64,000 nt of DNA from Sedimentisphaerales bacterium (GCA_028282905.1 JANQGW010000102.1:1-64000); one strand, 5' to 3'; shown: positions 51,001 through 60,370, counted from the stretch's first letter. Notes: generated by a model from the sequence alone, not told the origin. Numbers and translations are program-made.

Positions 51001-52135
51001 AATAATCGGTCCCCACTTGATATAACACCTGATACTGCTGTTTGCGTTCTTTAGTTTTCTCAGCAAGCAGAGAACCGGCTGCATCCGACTCTAAAGAAAG
51101 GCCGCTGATTTTGCAATCCAGCGTATAAAAATCATCGCCGTAATCCTTGAAGTTTTTGTCATAATTTCGCTTGGCATACACCGCATTCGTTCCCAGCGGA
51201 TAGCCAACGCCGTGATTGGCCGGAAAGATCATCAACTCACGCACCCGTGCATAACCGTCCTCTGTTACCTGCAGCCGCACCTGGTCAGTGGTTACTGGCG
51301 ACGTAAAATCAATCCGTAATGCCTGTTGGGTATTGCCGCTGACACTCGTTCCGGGGATATCCTGCCAAACGTTTCCGTCCCAGTACTTCAGCACAAAATC
51401 AGACACCGCACTGTCAGTGTCTGTGCCGTAGCCGGAATAAAGATGCGCACTGCCAATTTTTGAGGAATGCTTAAGATCGATGCTGAGTTTATGAGTATCG
51501 CTTGAATTATTACTCAACCAGCGGGAATTCTCATGGATAAACCCATCAACCGCACGGATTGGGTAATTTGAGCTGTTTGTCGAACTGGACCAAGCCCGAT
51601 GGTTTAAGGCAAGATTCAGAACCACATCCGTCCCGATGGGATAGCCCGTGCCACCATTCGGCGGGTACAGGGCCAGTTCCTTAACACGTGCATTATTGTC
51701 ACTGGTGTAAAGTCTAACCTTGTCAGTTGTCACCGGCTCTGTAAAAATGAGATTCAGCTCGGTCACGGTATTGTCCGAAACGACGGCTCCAGGAATATCA
51801 ACCCAGGAAGAACCATTATGGTATTGCAGGGAAAAATTGGCAATGGTATAACCGTCATCCTTACCCAGAAATAGATGAGCGCTGCCGAATTCCAGTGCAA
51901 ACGGAAACGTCACTTTCAGCCAATGCGGACCGCTGCTGTCACTAACCCAGCGATGCTTATTGCTGACAATGCCATCGGTCGCATAGACGCCAGCATAGTT
52001 ATCATAGGTCGAATCCACACTAACACTCTGATATTTGGCCAAGTTCACACGTTCAGCAAAGGAAAACGATGCTAAACACAATATACCAAACAACACAAGC
52101 AATCTTAACTCTATTCTGTTGGTCACATGTAACAA
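48002..52135 (-). CDS. Modular GH128-like glycosidase with F5/8-type, lectin-like, Fn3 and dockerin-like modules
   Basis: 1377 residues. The start is a TTG at 52135 (AAGGGTG upstream); a GTG 9 nt inside is possible. A signal peptide is followed by two F5/8 type C-like domains (about 28-160 and 168-310), a ricin-type lectin (about 365-470) and a glycosyl-hydrolase catalytic core (about 475-720; FLLGFNEPDKS with E543, WITEFSNVDW with E629). Four or five further ricin-like repeats follow to about 1110 (ANNERLHAKESQDFTVNL, AETAERLHAKQSEGFNVN), then Fn3 (about 1115-1200) and a C-terminal dockerin-like half module (DGIVNLLDFAALAEVW). GH128 members are endo-beta-1,3-glucanases, but the catalytic-core family is broader. 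The unusually many lectin repeats suggest a large insoluble substrate. Confidence 0.88.
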   Translation of the reverse strand: MLHVTNRIELRLLVLFGILCLASFSFAERVNLAKYQSVSVDSTYDNYAGVYATDGIVSNKHRWVSDSSGPHWLKVTFPFALEFGSAHLFLGKDDGYTIANFSLQYHNGSSWVDIPGAVVSDNTVTELNLIFTEPVTTDKVRLYTSDNNARVKELALYPPNGGTGYPIGTDVVLNLALNHRAWSSSTNSSNYPIRAVDGFIHENSRWLSNNSSDTHKLSIDLKHSSKIGSAHLYSGYGTDTDSAVSDFVLKYWDGNVWQDIPGTSVSGNTQQALRIDFTSPVTTDQVRLQVTEDGYARVRELMIFPANHGVGYPLGTNAVYAKRNYDKNFKDYGDDFYTLDCKISGLSLESDAAGSLLAEKTKERKQQYQVLYQVGTDYYRFSNRDTGKCLEVADASKAVGAAVREADFNGLPHQLWKLWWGGSHFEIKNVWSGHFLAVDGDGTAAGQGIVQQADNNADTQRWSIHHVTHYPKKGIGGYQGTAKTYHYGWAYEWSRGTGQNFTVDTNFAPMQWSGGWPNMGTLPQKLSPWQTRDKQAFLLGFNEPDKSDQANMSTTKCLDLWPQLMQMNVPLVSPAWANPWGGQTNFMNKRGYRCEYAAIHWYGAPSADGFMNNLASLNSTFGKPLWITEFSNVDWSGTGSWTYADCYDFFAEILWRMENTNYIKRYAVFPFSGAASGKRSNFFTSGSLSPIGRIYTAWDGDTTIRDNAPYYFFNKYNERHMKNGGDSPEKGKITEYNAPVQWYFHPLGDSLYYLVSTADNGRLSFDGSVVTVAAADATGADVEWKRVSASKGWFYLQHPATNKRLNMSSDSQTHTMVDKSKTADSLKWRFIKPLKRASAENYYIVHKSTGRKLRLGTSRDVELVVPSSEEDDVKWNIVQKPYSNWLHLDNIAGPANNERLHAKESQDFTVNLAESLYEDGNLQWQLIDAGSGWVRLKHNSSGKWLHSHDALTVNLVETANTGDNTRWRLVDTNACYLVHKASGNKLHFTGANEVDLTNVSQTGDDVVWFKRETASGKVYFDNSAAPETAERLHAKQSEGFNVNLVDSKWKDGNLKWQLVDAGDGWYYLDHESSGDRLCSKDGLNVNLTATSETGDDVRWRLINPVDPVPSAPTGVTAIAGDGQIIIDWDENAESDLLGYNVYRAVSGSGPFVLVAESLTVNEYIDTAFDQGETYYYMVTAIDYAGSESPNSNLASTEVVPGRIQIHNWQLLNRTRVGRTSFEYEIGLTLANATGEALSNIEFTIDILPEHIIVSDNQIAVPSIPANGSCQCEDTIRIVVDLTKPMERMDAVCWIAFDVDGAARYLKTFVGEITFFADSVVYMPENASGLTELMYMMDAWLTNNPAADIAPAPDGDGIVNLLDFAALAEVWTGGVGNN

Positions 52136-52196
52136 ATTAACACCCTTATGGTAATCATAATATTATCATTTATCGACTGTCACTATAGCGCGACCG

Positions 52197-55100
52197 TTAC
52201 GGAACAGCGGTCACGATGCAACCGGCAGCCCCGTCACTAACAACCGAAAGATTGCTGCCAATAACAGCCGCCGCCCCATTTACTGTAATCTTGCTGAGGT
52301 GCTCACTGGTGAAATCGGCAACGGTTTCGGCGGGCAATTCCAACTGGGCAGTACCGGAGGTAAACTCAACGGTTGACCCGTTGATTGGGTTGCCGCCTCC
52401 CTTAAGCTTCAGCGATGCATCACCACTCAATGAAACAGCTATATCGTTTGAAAGATACTGGGCGACCACTTTGCCGCCTATCAGATCGAGATAGGTATGC
52501 TCGCCGCCTGAAATGCCTTTGATACCATAGTTATTTGAACTGTCGCCCGACTTTAAGACGACCTTGCCGGCATGTACGGTTAATGTAAAACCGTCACCGA
52601 TTTTGAGATGCCCTGTCGCGCCGGTTCCACCGACATTGTCGTTTGTATTTTGGACCAGCATATCATAGACAACCGCAACATCCTTGTCAACAGTACCGGC
52701 AGGAGGCGCACCATTTCCATCCAGGTCCCAGTTGGCTTCCTGGAAAAGAGAAACCCCGTCGCCTGCCCCCGTCCAAGTCAGCAAGCCTAATTGTTCCAGC
52801 ACTGAGATCTGAAGCTCCGCCTGCACAAAAGTTCCTTCTTCATCGGCCTGGACCAGAAAGCTATTCATCCCCAAGTTCGAGGCATCCGGTGTCCCGGAAA
52901 GTGTACCGTCTGCAGTAACATTCAGCCATGCAGGACCGGACACTTTACTCAAAGCCGGCATTTGAGGATAATGATAATAAACGTCACCGGCAATACTTGA
53001 GGAATAAGCTGTATCAACCTGGGCACTGGCTGCAATAATCGGATCGGATGTAAACATCGGAGGATACGAAAAAAGCCAATTCCGTGAGATATCGCTATGA
53101 TCCAGTAAATCATAGAGTGTGACCCACTGGATAGCCATTTCATACAAATCATCGATATTCACGCGATTATCCAAGGTCAAGTCACCGTCCATTGGAGCAT
53201 CTATGAAAAGATTATCCTGCGGGATTACCTGTTTTGTGAACTCAGGACCGGCCCATTTCACCGAAAGAACATGCCCGCCGGTACCATGCTTATAGTAGAG
53301 ACGATACGGATGATAGCCAGCTTCCAGATTAACCGACGCCGAGACTTCCGAACCGTCATGGTGGAAGTCATCGTCGATGACATGTGCATCATGGATAAAG
53401 AAACTGCCGCCATCATCGGTTGTCAGATAGAACGTGTACGAACCGTCCCGGGGAGCAAAGATATATCCTTCGTAAAGAATACCGGTGTTGTCTGCGGGGG
53501 CATGTGTCGACGGATCAAAGGCAACATCTTTTCCCTCAGTAACTGGTGTCATATCGCGAAATTCCGGCACCCATGGGAATGGTCCGGTATAGGATTTCCA
53601 CTTAACACCATAGGACTTTTGTGCTAACGTCAGAGCAGGCAGATTCAGTGAATCATAAACCCGTGAAGCATCAGCAAGTGGACGCCTGGCCCATATGACC
53701 TGATTCTTCATCTGCTGCTGCAGGTCGGGCATCGATGCGGCTAAATTGGTACCCTGGCCAGTATCGCTGACAACATTGTAAATTTCAAAATTCTCGGTTC
53801 CGCTTGAAACCGGCTTGCGAATACCCATGTAATCACCGATACGAATGCACTGCTGCTGATCACGACGTTCGTTGGCATGGTTGGGGAAATATGACGGCCA
53901 ATTCTTTGTTTTGCCGTTATAATAATACTCAAAGTACAGGTACCCTTTATCCCGTTGTGTACCGGTTCCAGTCAGTGTCGGTATTAAGGAAACACCGTCA
54001 CACCAAGCTGGAGCAGGCAATCCGACAATCTCTGAAAATGTCGGCATCCAATCCCACAGGCCGGACGGATAGGTAATTTCGCGTATATTACTTTCATCGC
54101 CGGAGCCGGTGATTTGATCCGGCCAGCGAACGACCATCGGTGTACGGATGCCACCTTCCAGCAGGTCACGCTTAATGCCCTCAAAATTAGCGAATGACTC
54201 GAAATCCTTATGAATATCGTCAGATGAAGCACCATGCGGGCCGTTATCCGACGCAAAGAGTAGTAATGTATTGTCCGCAACACCGATCTCTTCCAGGGTA
54301 TTAATAATATCGGCAATCGAGTTATCAATCCGGCGGATCATCGTCACATGTCGTTTTTTATTGTCAGACCATGACCCAACAACACTGGGATGATAATAGT
54401 TATTGTAGCTGCCGCTGCCGGTTGCAGTGGAAGCGTAACGGACTTTACCGGAACCATCCGTAGCCATTGTCCATTGTATCCCGCCTGTACGCGGATCGCC
54501 GTCACTGTCCAGCGGCGGATAGGCAACCGCGGGGATGTGCAAGGAGGTATGCGGGGTGTCATAGGCCAGATAAATAAAGAATGGCTGATCGTCGGCATCT
54601 TCATATTCATCAATGATGACTTTTTTAGCCGCCGCTGTCCAGGCATCGGTTGTGTAAAGATCCTGTGAGTGGTTGACGACCTGCTGGTAATCGTCATAAA
54701 TCACGCTAACTTTGCTGGTTGTGCCGTTTTTGGGATAATGGTGATGTCCGTCATTATGAAAATGATAGCCGAAAAAGTGGTCAAAGCCCTGCTTCATTGG
54801 ATGCCCGGGCAAATTCATCGATTGGGTACCGGCATAATTGACGAGCTGATTGTTTTCACTGCCGGCCAAGCCGCCCTTACCGATAAAAGCTGTATAGTAA
54901 CCAGCCTCCTTTAAGAGCGAACCGATTGTATGATTTAACGGCAAGGCTTTGTCAAACTGGTTATTTCTGATCTCACAGTGTCCCTGATGCCGCCCGGTTA
55001 ACAACGACCCGCGTGATGGTGCACAGACCGAGGCAGCCACATAATGGTGGGTCATCATGACACCTTCGGCTGCCATTTTGTCCAACGCGGGGGTATCAAA

Positions 55101-55271
55101 TTTATCCCCTGTTTTGCCGTCCTGCCAGAAACAGCCGGTATCCCCATAGCCCAGATCATCGCAGAAAAAGAAAATGATATTGGGCTTATCAGCCCAAACT
55201 ACCGTCTGAGCAAATAATAACGCCAAAACGAACAGCAACTTTCTTAAAAACCGTTTTATACCGATTGTCAT
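52197..55271 (-). CDS. Modular secreted sulfatase with PA14, dockerin-like and Ig-like modules
   Basis: About 1024 residues from the ATG at 55271, 8 nt after AAGGAT; the ATG at 55277 is too close to it. After the signal peptide the sulfatase domain shows FFCDDLGYGDTGC, CAPSRGSLLTG (C83 in this numbering), FIGKGGLAGSENN and FASDNGPHG. A PA14 domain follows (about 590-690: GYIFAPRDGSYTFYLTTDDG), then a dockerin-like half module (GDLTLDNRVNIDDLYEMAIQ), an Ig-like domain (KVSGPAWLNVTADG) and a C-terminal beta-helix-like region (about 840-1024) starting LTWTGAGDGVSLF. The last resembles the N-terminus of the LamG protein at 60481-62706. It is the longest single-domain sulfatase in the locus. Confidence 0.93.
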   Translation of the reverse strand: MTIGIKRFLRKLLFVLALLFAQTVVWADKPNIIFFFCDDLGYGDTGCFWQDGKTGDKFDTPALDKMAAEGVMMTHHYVAASVCAPSRGSLLTGRHQGHCEIRNNQFDKALPLNHTIGSLLKEAGYYTAFIGKGGLAGSENNQLVNYAGTQSMNLPGHPMKQGFDHFFGYHFHNDGHHHYPKNGTTSKVSVIYDDYQQVVNHSQDLYTTDAWTAAAKKVIIDEYEDADDQPFFIYLAYDTPHTSLHIPAVAYPPLDSDGDPRTGGIQWTMATDGSGKVRYASTATGSGSYNNYYHPSVVGSWSDNKKRHVTMIRRIDNSIADIINTLEEIGVADNTLLLFASDNGPHGASSDDIHKDFESFANFEGIKRDLLEGGIRTPMVVRWPDQITGSGDESNIREITYPSGLWDWMPTFSEIVGLPAPAWCDGVSLIPTLTGTGTQRDKGYLYFEYYYNGKTKNWPSYFPNHANERRDQQQCIRIGDYMGIRKPVSSGTENFEIYNVVSDTGQGTNLAASMPDLQQQMKNQVIWARRPLADASRVYDSLNLPALTLAQKSYGVKWKSYTGPFPWVPEFRDMTPVTEGKDVAFDPSTHAPADNTGILYEGYIFAPRDGSYTFYLTTDDGGSFFIHDAHVIDDDFHHDGSEVSASVNLEAGYHPYRLYYKHGTGGHVLSVKWAGPEFTKQVIPQDNLFIDAPMDGDLTLDNRVNIDDLYEMAIQWVTLYDLLDHSDISRNWLFSYPPMFTSDPIIAASAQVDTAYSSSIAGDVYYHYPQMPALSKVSGPAWLNVTADGTLSGTPDASNLGMNSFLVQADEEGTFVQAELQISVLEQLGLLTWTGAGDGVSLFQEANWDLDGNGAPPAGTVDKDVAVVYDMLVQNTNDNVGGTGATGHLKIGDGFTLTVHAGKVVLKSGDSSNNYGIKGISGGEHTYLDLIGGKVVAQYLSNDIAVSLSGDASLKLKGGGNPINGSTVEFTSGTAQLELPAETVADFTSEHLSKITVNGAAAVIGSNLSVVSDGAAGCIVTAVP

Positions 55272-55332
55272 CAACATATCCTTAATACGTATTGTTTCAT
55301 TATCCTGTGCTAAAAACTATCTGGTAATTCTG

Positions 55333-56907
55333 TTAACTACATCCCGGCAACGGTGGATTGAAGCCGGAATTGGCCGACATTTCACCAGTACCAATGCCGA
55401 TCGAACCTCGCCAGGTCAGCAGGTCCAGCAGCAACTCATCACGCTTGGCAGTATTAGTTGCCGTCAGATTATTTTGCTCGCCAATGTCATTCGCCAAGTT
55501 ATACAATTCGATTGCAGTATTTAGATTTGACGCATTAACATCTTCATTGCAATCTAAAATCCATTCTTCCAAAAACAGCATCAGCTTCCAATCGCCCTTG
55601 CGAATCACACTGACCGGACGTGATCGAAACGGAACTTTGCTGCCAGGTTGGCCAGGGCAATCAAGGCGGGCCTCAGACATTGCTTGATTATCACCATACC
55701 GGTCAAGATAAGCCGGAAAATGCCAGAAAATCGCCTCTCGATTCAGACTGGAGTTACCTTCCAGAAGCGGCACCAGGCTTTCACCGTCAAGAATTTTGCC
55801 GGCCGACTTTTTGACTCCACCCAACTCCAGAAATGTCGGGAAGAAATCCGTCCCGATCACCGGCACATCACAAGTCGTGCCCGGCTTAACCTTCCCGGAC
55901 CAGCGTACAACCATCGGCTCACGAATCCCCCCTTCATAGAACATCCCCTTGGAACCGCGCAGCGGCCACATATCTGTCCGAGGCCCGTAACCGCCGTTAT
56001 CACTGAAAAACACCACCACGGTGTTTTCATCCAGTTGCAGCTCCTTGAGTCTTTTCATAATTCGTCCAATGCCCTCATCGACACTGTGTACCATCGCAGC
56101 ATATTCCGGATCATTGTGTCGTGGCAGTGTCGTACCGGTTTTGGTATTATAATAGGCCGTCAAATCCGATTTGGCCTGAATCGGTGTATGTACCGCATAA
56201 TGCGTCAGATACAGGAAAAACGGTTTGTCCTGATTGGTTTCGATAAAATCAATCGCCTCATCACTTAGCCGATCCGTCAGGTACTCTCCAGCCGGCCCAT
56301 TGGTCAGATAGGGATTGTTATAAGGTGAAAAATAACCACCACTGTAAGGACTGCCGGTCGCCCCGCCGCCGACGTTCAAGTCAAAGCCCTGGTCCTCCGG
56401 GCCAAGATTGTTCGCGGGGTTGCCCATATGCCATTTTCCCATGCTGGCACTGACATAACCACCCGTCTTAAGAGCCTCGGCAATGGTGACATGCGAGCTG
56501 TTCAGTGTTTCGTCATTGGATACCGGAATCAGGCGTCGGTTTGCCGATGCGCCACGTTTTGAACTGCCCACTGTGATAACGCCGTGCCGACATGTGTATT
56601 GTCCCGTCAGAAAACTGGCCCGTGTTGGCGCACAATTTGCCGCATTCGCATAGGCATTAGTGAATACCATTCCTTCGGCGGCCAGCTTGTCGATATTGGG
56701 GGTTTCGTAATACTGACTGCCCATGAATCCGACATCTTTCCAGCCCAGATCGTCAATCATAAAAAAAAGAAAGTTAGGGCGTTTTTTGCCGACGCGAAAA
56801 CGAACGGCATCACTGGTTAATGATACACCAGTTGCAAATACCGAAGAGCCGAGAGTTGAAAGCCCTGCCGCCAATGCACTTTGTTTCAAAAAAACACGTC
56901 GATTCAT
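55333..56907 (-). CDS. Tat-type secreted sulfatase
   Basis: About 524 residues from the ATG at 56907, because AAGGA lies 7 nt upstream; the ATG at 56913 is in the same frame. The N-terminus is Tat-like (MNRRVFLKQSALAAGLSTLG). Then FLFFMIDDLGWKDVGFMGSQ, the formylglycine motif CAPTRASFLTG (C92 from this start), MGKWHMGNP and FFSDNGGYGPR. It ends with the normal S1 C-terminal subdomain (RKGDWKLMLFLEEW). Length is typical of arylsulfatase A-like enzymes. It is 62 bp upstream of the modular sulfatase and 34 bp after the LamG/dockerin gene, so it is probably part of the same operon. Confidence 0.94.
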   Translation of the reverse strand: MNRRVFLKQSALAAGLSTLGSSVFATGVSLTSDAVRFRVGKKRPNFLFFMIDDLGWKDVGFMGSQYYETPNIDKLAAEGMVFTNAYANAANCAPTRASFLTGQYTCRHGVITVGSSKRGASANRRLIPVSNDETLNSSHVTIAEALKTGGYVSASMGKWHMGNPANNLGPEDQGFDLNVGGGATGSPYSGGYFSPYNNPYLTNGPAGEYLTDRLSDEAIDFIETNQDKPFFLYLTHYAVHTPIQAKSDLTAYYNTKTGTTLPRHNDPEYAAMVHSVDEGIGRIMKRLKELQLDENTVVVFFSDNGGYGPRTDMWPLRGSKGMFYEGGIREPMVVRWSGKVKPGTTCDVPVIGTDFFPTFLELGGVKKSAGKILDGESLVPLLEGNSSLNREAIFWHFPAYLDRYGDNQAMSEARLDCPGQPGSKVPFRSRPVSVIRKGDWKLMLFLEEWILDCNEDVNASNLNTAIELYNLANDIGEQNNLTATNTAKRDELLLDLLTWRGSIGIGTGEMSANSGFNPPLPGCS

Positions 56908-56940
56908 TATCATTCCTTATCGATTTAATTGCTTGCAGTC

Positions 56941-59310
56941 TTAGTATTCCAGCAGCCAGTTTTGCGACAAAACAGCCATATCCTTCAAATCAATCCGCCC
57001 ATCCTCATAGATGTCCGCCTCTGTCATCAGAGGGGTAATCGGCTGGGTCACCTGATGAGAACTTCCGCCGGCCAGATAGACAATCTGTTCCTGCGTCAAA
57101 GCGGTATTATATATTTTCAAATTATCCACTTTAACCATTGAACCTTCCGCCGGCGCCTTCAGCACCAATGATTCAGTTCCACTGACAGCCTCGGTCTGTC
57201 CGGTCTGAACGGCAACCAATATGCCATTGTGATAAAATCGGGTCTGTCCAGCCGCAGTGTCCTTAACTACCGCATAGTGATTCCAGCCGTCATATTGCCC
57301 GTCTGACGCTATCGGCCAGGCGGCATAGTCCATTGCCTGCCTCGACAACGCATTGCCGGACTGCAGCGAAACGGTATTGACCTGGTTCGGGTACTCCAAA
57401 CCTAAAGCCCATATCCACATAGAAACAGTCATTTGCCCCGAAACACCACTCATGACGCCGATCGGCAATGTCACCTCAGTTGAATCATCGACGATCAGGC
57501 ATCCGGTGCCGTCGATTCCACCAGCATCCCACTGCGTCGATGTGTTTACCTCAGCATGGAAGCCGTTACTCGAATCATCCGAGGCAGTTGACCCGCCGGT
57601 TTCATTGAATGCGTAAAATCCCTGTAAACCGGAAAGCGGTTCGGAAGCGGTTACGGCATAGTCTTCAAACAGCCAGTCTGCAACAATCAGCATAAAATCA
57701 TCGATATCTACCCGGTAGCTGTCATCAATATCCCCTGCCGGCTGATACTTTGGCAAGGCATCGTAAAAATTCAACTCCAAATCATCGATAAACACAGTAC
57801 CGACAGCCGGATTTACGCCGTCACCAATACCAATCGTCATTGACGTAATATGAGTCAGATCTATTCCTGCCGCCTGTATATCTGCAAAACGAATATTCCA
57901 TGTTTTCCACCACGGACTGGTTACATCGTCCGGCAGCGGACTGTTAAAGGTCACCGTGGATGCGCCATCACGGATTATCAGATACAATGGCGACAAGTGA
58001 TTTGTTTCCTGCCCTTGATAGGATAGCGACAGGGTATTGTACCCGGTTCCCTGGAAATTCTGGATGTAATCAAATTCCAGATCGACCTCAGAAACACCTA
58101 AAACAGCGTTATTGTCATAGTCGATTTGCATGATCCCAAGCGGGCGAATGAATCCCCAATGACTGCCCTGATTGGTCGGCAGGGCAACGCCAGGCAATGA
58201 AATTGTCGCTCCAGTGCCATTAACCGAGCCATCATCCCAAACCTGCTTCAAATCTGAGGCAGTATTGTACGCGTAAAAATTGTCCCCCACAGCCGGCATA
58301 TACACCGTCCAGATATTACCGGTCCCCAACACAGCATCGCTGGCGTCCAGCGATTCAACTTGCCATTGATATTCACCACCGGGGATAAAGCCGCCGCCCA
58401 AAGCGGACGCAATATCAGCAACAGGGACGGTTTCGACCGGATAATTTTCCACAAACCCTAAACTGCCAGGCAAACCAAAATAGACGTTGTAAGACATAAT
58501 GTCCGGATCCCCTGCCTGCCAGGTAAATTCCGTAGTTGTTTTAGGCATGACAGAACCATCAGCCGGTTGAGGATTATACGGAGTCACTGTAGAGACCCCC
58601 GGCCCGGCTGCCCACTCAGCCGCTTCAGCGGCATCGTTCCAGTCTGTACCATCATATATCTTAACATTTGCCAGCGCACCGGTAAAACTGTCATTGCCGG
58701 CCCGATTTATTCCCAGCAGCACCATCACCAGATCGCCCACACTGGCTGAATATTTTGTCACCGCACCGCCGTCAGCCCAGACCTGTGTTTTATTCGACCA
58801 ACTCGGCGCCGATAAAATGGCAATGTGATGCCAGGTATTGGACGTCGGGTCGGTGATCAGGCTTTTGTCGCCAAGACTTTCGTTATTTCCGTCCTGGGAA
58901 GACGTTAGCCGGATGTCTTTTGTCGTGCCGCCGGTGATATTCAGGAAATCAACCTGCCAGGTATATGGATCTTTCGCGTTCTTTGATGAAAACATGGCTG
59001 AGTAACCATCATTGATGTCCGGGTCGGCATTGAACCAGAATGAAACAACGTAGGAACCGGTCAGATTGTCAATATCCGCAGATAGAAAAGAACTGGTATC
59101 AGTAAACACCGCCCGTCCGTCACCGGTAACTGTCACGCCGGAACCGGTCATCGTCAAATCCGTACCACCGGCGACTTTGTCGGCCAGAAAATCTCCCGCT
59201 CCTGGCGTACTTTCCTTAAAGTCATAATGGTGAACCAAACTGCCTGCCGAAGCAGTTGCTGCCAGCAATAGAACAACTGCAAATAGCATAATTCCATCTT
59301 GCTTTTTCAT
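56941..59310 (-). CDS. Secreted LamG protein with two dockerin-like modules
   Basis: About 789 residues from the ATG at 59310 (GGATATGAA upstream; signal MKKQDGIMLFAVVLLLAATA). Residues about 22-220 form a LamG domain related to that of the PEP-CTERM protein at 59515 (LVHHYDFKE / LVHSYDFKG; TWHHIAIL / TWHHIAIM; NVKIYDGTDW / NVKIYDGTNW). Then follow an Fn3-like region, a beta-sandwich resembling a carbohydrate-binding domain (about 340-520), an internal dockerin-like half module (SYRVDIDDFMLIVADWLF), a second LamG (about 560-735) and a final dockerin-like half module (DGRIDLKDMAVLSQNWL). No catalytic residues seen. It heads the sulfatase/glycosidase run after a strong terminator and may help bind the polysaccharide. 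Confidence 0.88.
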   Translation of the reverse strand: MKKQDGIMLFAVVLLLAATASAGSLVHHYDFKESTPGAGDFLADKVAGGTDLTMTGSGVTVTGDGRAVFTDTSSFLSADIDNLTGSYVVSFWFNADPDINDGYSAMFSSKNAKDPYTWQVDFLNITGGTTKDIRLTSSQDGNNESLGDKSLITDPTSNTWHHIAILSAPSWSNKTQVWADGGAVTKYSASVGDLVMVLLGINRAGNDSFTGALANVKIYDGTDWNDAAEAAEWAAGPGVSTVTPYNPQPADGSVMPKTTTEFTWQAGDPDIMSYNVYFGLPGSLGFVENYPVETVPVADIASALGGGFIPGGEYQWQVESLDASDAVLGTGNIWTVYMPAVGDNFYAYNTASDLKQVWDDGSVNGTGATISLPGVALPTNQGSHWGFIRPLGIMQIDYDNNAVLGVSEVDLEFDYIQNFQGTGYNTLSLSYQGQETNHLSPLYLIIRDGASTVTFNSPLPDDVTSPWWKTWNIRFADIQAAGIDLTHITSMTIGIGDGVNPAVGTVFIDDLELNFYDALPKYQPAGDIDDSYRVDIDDFMLIVADWLFEDYAVTASEPLSGLQGFYAFNETGGSTASDDSSNGFHAEVNTSTQWDAGGIDGTGCLIVDDSTEVTLPIGVMSGVSGQMTVSMWIWALGLEYPNQVNTVSLQSGNALSRQAMDYAAWPIASDGQYDGWNHYAVVKDTAAGQTRFYHNGILVAVQTGQTEAVSGTESLVLKAPAEGSMVKVDNLKIYNTALTQEQIVYLAGGSSHQVTQPITPLMTEADIYEDGRIDLKDMAVLSQNWLLEY

Positions 59311-59463
59311 TTCATATCCGATCTTCATAAATCATACCATCGCTGCTTAGCACATTGCCGCTTCTCTGTAAGTCATAATTACGAATCGCATGGAAGAATC
59401 AATGCAATTATCATGATGACAGTGGATACCCCGCAGGCAGCCAAGATTGCATCTCGCTTCAGT

Positions 59464-59496
59464 AAAAAACGACCCGCCCGAAAGCGGGCCGTTTTT
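59464..59496 (-). terminator. Rho-independent terminator after PEP-CTERM protein 3
   Basis: Minus-strand RNA forms a stem of about 13 bp (AAAAACGGCCCGC with GCGGGTCGTTTTT, one G-U), a 6-nt loop and a trailing U-run. It lies 19 bp after the stop at 59515 and is the clearest terminator in the window. It separates the LamG PEP-CTERM gene from the downstream operon. Confidence 0.9.
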
Positions 59497-59514
59497 CCAA
59501 TCAAACTTTTTTTC

Positions 59515-60297
59515 TTATACACGCCTTCTTCTTACAACTGCTGCCAGACTACCAATTCCAAGCAAAACGATTGTCGCCGGTTCTGGAACACCATGCCCCA
59601 AACCATTAGCCCATTCAGCCGCTTCATCAGCATCACTCCAATTCGTTCCATCATAAATCTTGACATTGGCAATTGAACCGGTGAAAGCTTTGTTCAGGTT
59701 ACGATTATTACCCAATACAAGGTCCATTAAATCACCCGGCTCATATCCGAATTTCTGCGCGACGCCACCATTAATCCAATACTGCGTCTTCTTGCTCCAC
59801 CCATCAGCAGCCATGATCGCAATATGGTGCCAGGTTTCTTTCGCAGGCTCGGCAAGCATATTCTTGTCGCTTACGGTATTTGACCCATCTGCAGTCAGAC
59901 GGATATCGGCTCCGCCTGTCCCATCCATGTTATAGGTATCAATTTGCCATGTCTTTCCAGATGCTTTCTGGTCATCCGAAGAAACGATGCCGTCATACCA
60001 ATTTAAGTCAACATCATCCAACTTGAACCAGAATGAAACAACATAGTTGTATGAATCATTGATCCCCGGCGCCATCAGGTAACTGACCGGATCGGTTCCG
60101 CCGTCAAAGTGAACGGCTCCATCGCCGGTCATCGTAATTCCGGTTCCATCCCCAACAATAGTCATGTCAATCGTGCCGGTTTTGTCAGCCAACATTGCAG
60201 CTTGGTCAACTCCCTTGAAATCATAGGAGTGCACCAGTGCCGCATGGCTCGCTGTGATCAACACAGGCATCATTATTAAAATCAGTAATCTTTTCAT
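59515..60297 (-). CDS. LamG-domain PEP-CTERM protein 3
   Basis: 260 residues from the ATG at 60297 (TGTGGAGG 9 nt upstream, matching the leader of PEP-CTERM gene 1). The frame is open to 60312. Signal peptide MKRLLILIMMPVLITASHA, a LamG/concanavalin domain (about 22-230), and a C-terminal VPEPATIVLLGIGSLAAVV with RRRRV, a full PEP-CTERM signal. The domain is a paralogue of the first LamG of the gene at 56941. A box of repeated GTGAAG lies about 57 bp upstream, as in the gene at 20928. It is probably sorted to the surface by an exosortase encoded elsewhere. Confidence 0.9.
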   Translation of the reverse strand: MKRLLILIMMPVLITASHAALVHSYDFKGVDQAAMLADKTGTIDMTIVGDGTGITMTGDGAVHFDGGTDPVSYLMAPGINDSYNYVVSFWFKLDDVDLNWYDGIVSSDDQKASGKTWQIDTYNMDGTGGADIRLTADGSNTVSDKNMLAEPAKETWHHIAIMAADGWSKKTQYWINGGVAQKFGYEPGDLMDLVLGNNRNLNKAFTGSIANVKIYDGTNWSDADEAAEWANGLGHGVPEPATIVLLGIGSLAAVVRRRRV

Positions 60298-60353
60298 CTT
60301 CCATACCTCCACAGAAATAACATTTTAGTTAATGCATTAACACAATTGTATTA

Positions 60354-60370
60354 CTTCACACACTCTTCAC
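60354..60370 (-). promoter_or_regulatory. GTGAAG direct-repeat box upstream of PEP-CTERM gene 3
   Basis: On the minus strand: GTGAAG-AGTGT-GTGAAG, differing at one spacer base from the box at 21657-21673, and likewise preceded by GATAA. It begins about 57 bp before the ATG. The leader near the start also matches gene 1 (TGTGGAGG-x-T-x-GGAAG-ATG). A shared regulator is inferred. Confidence 0.45.
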
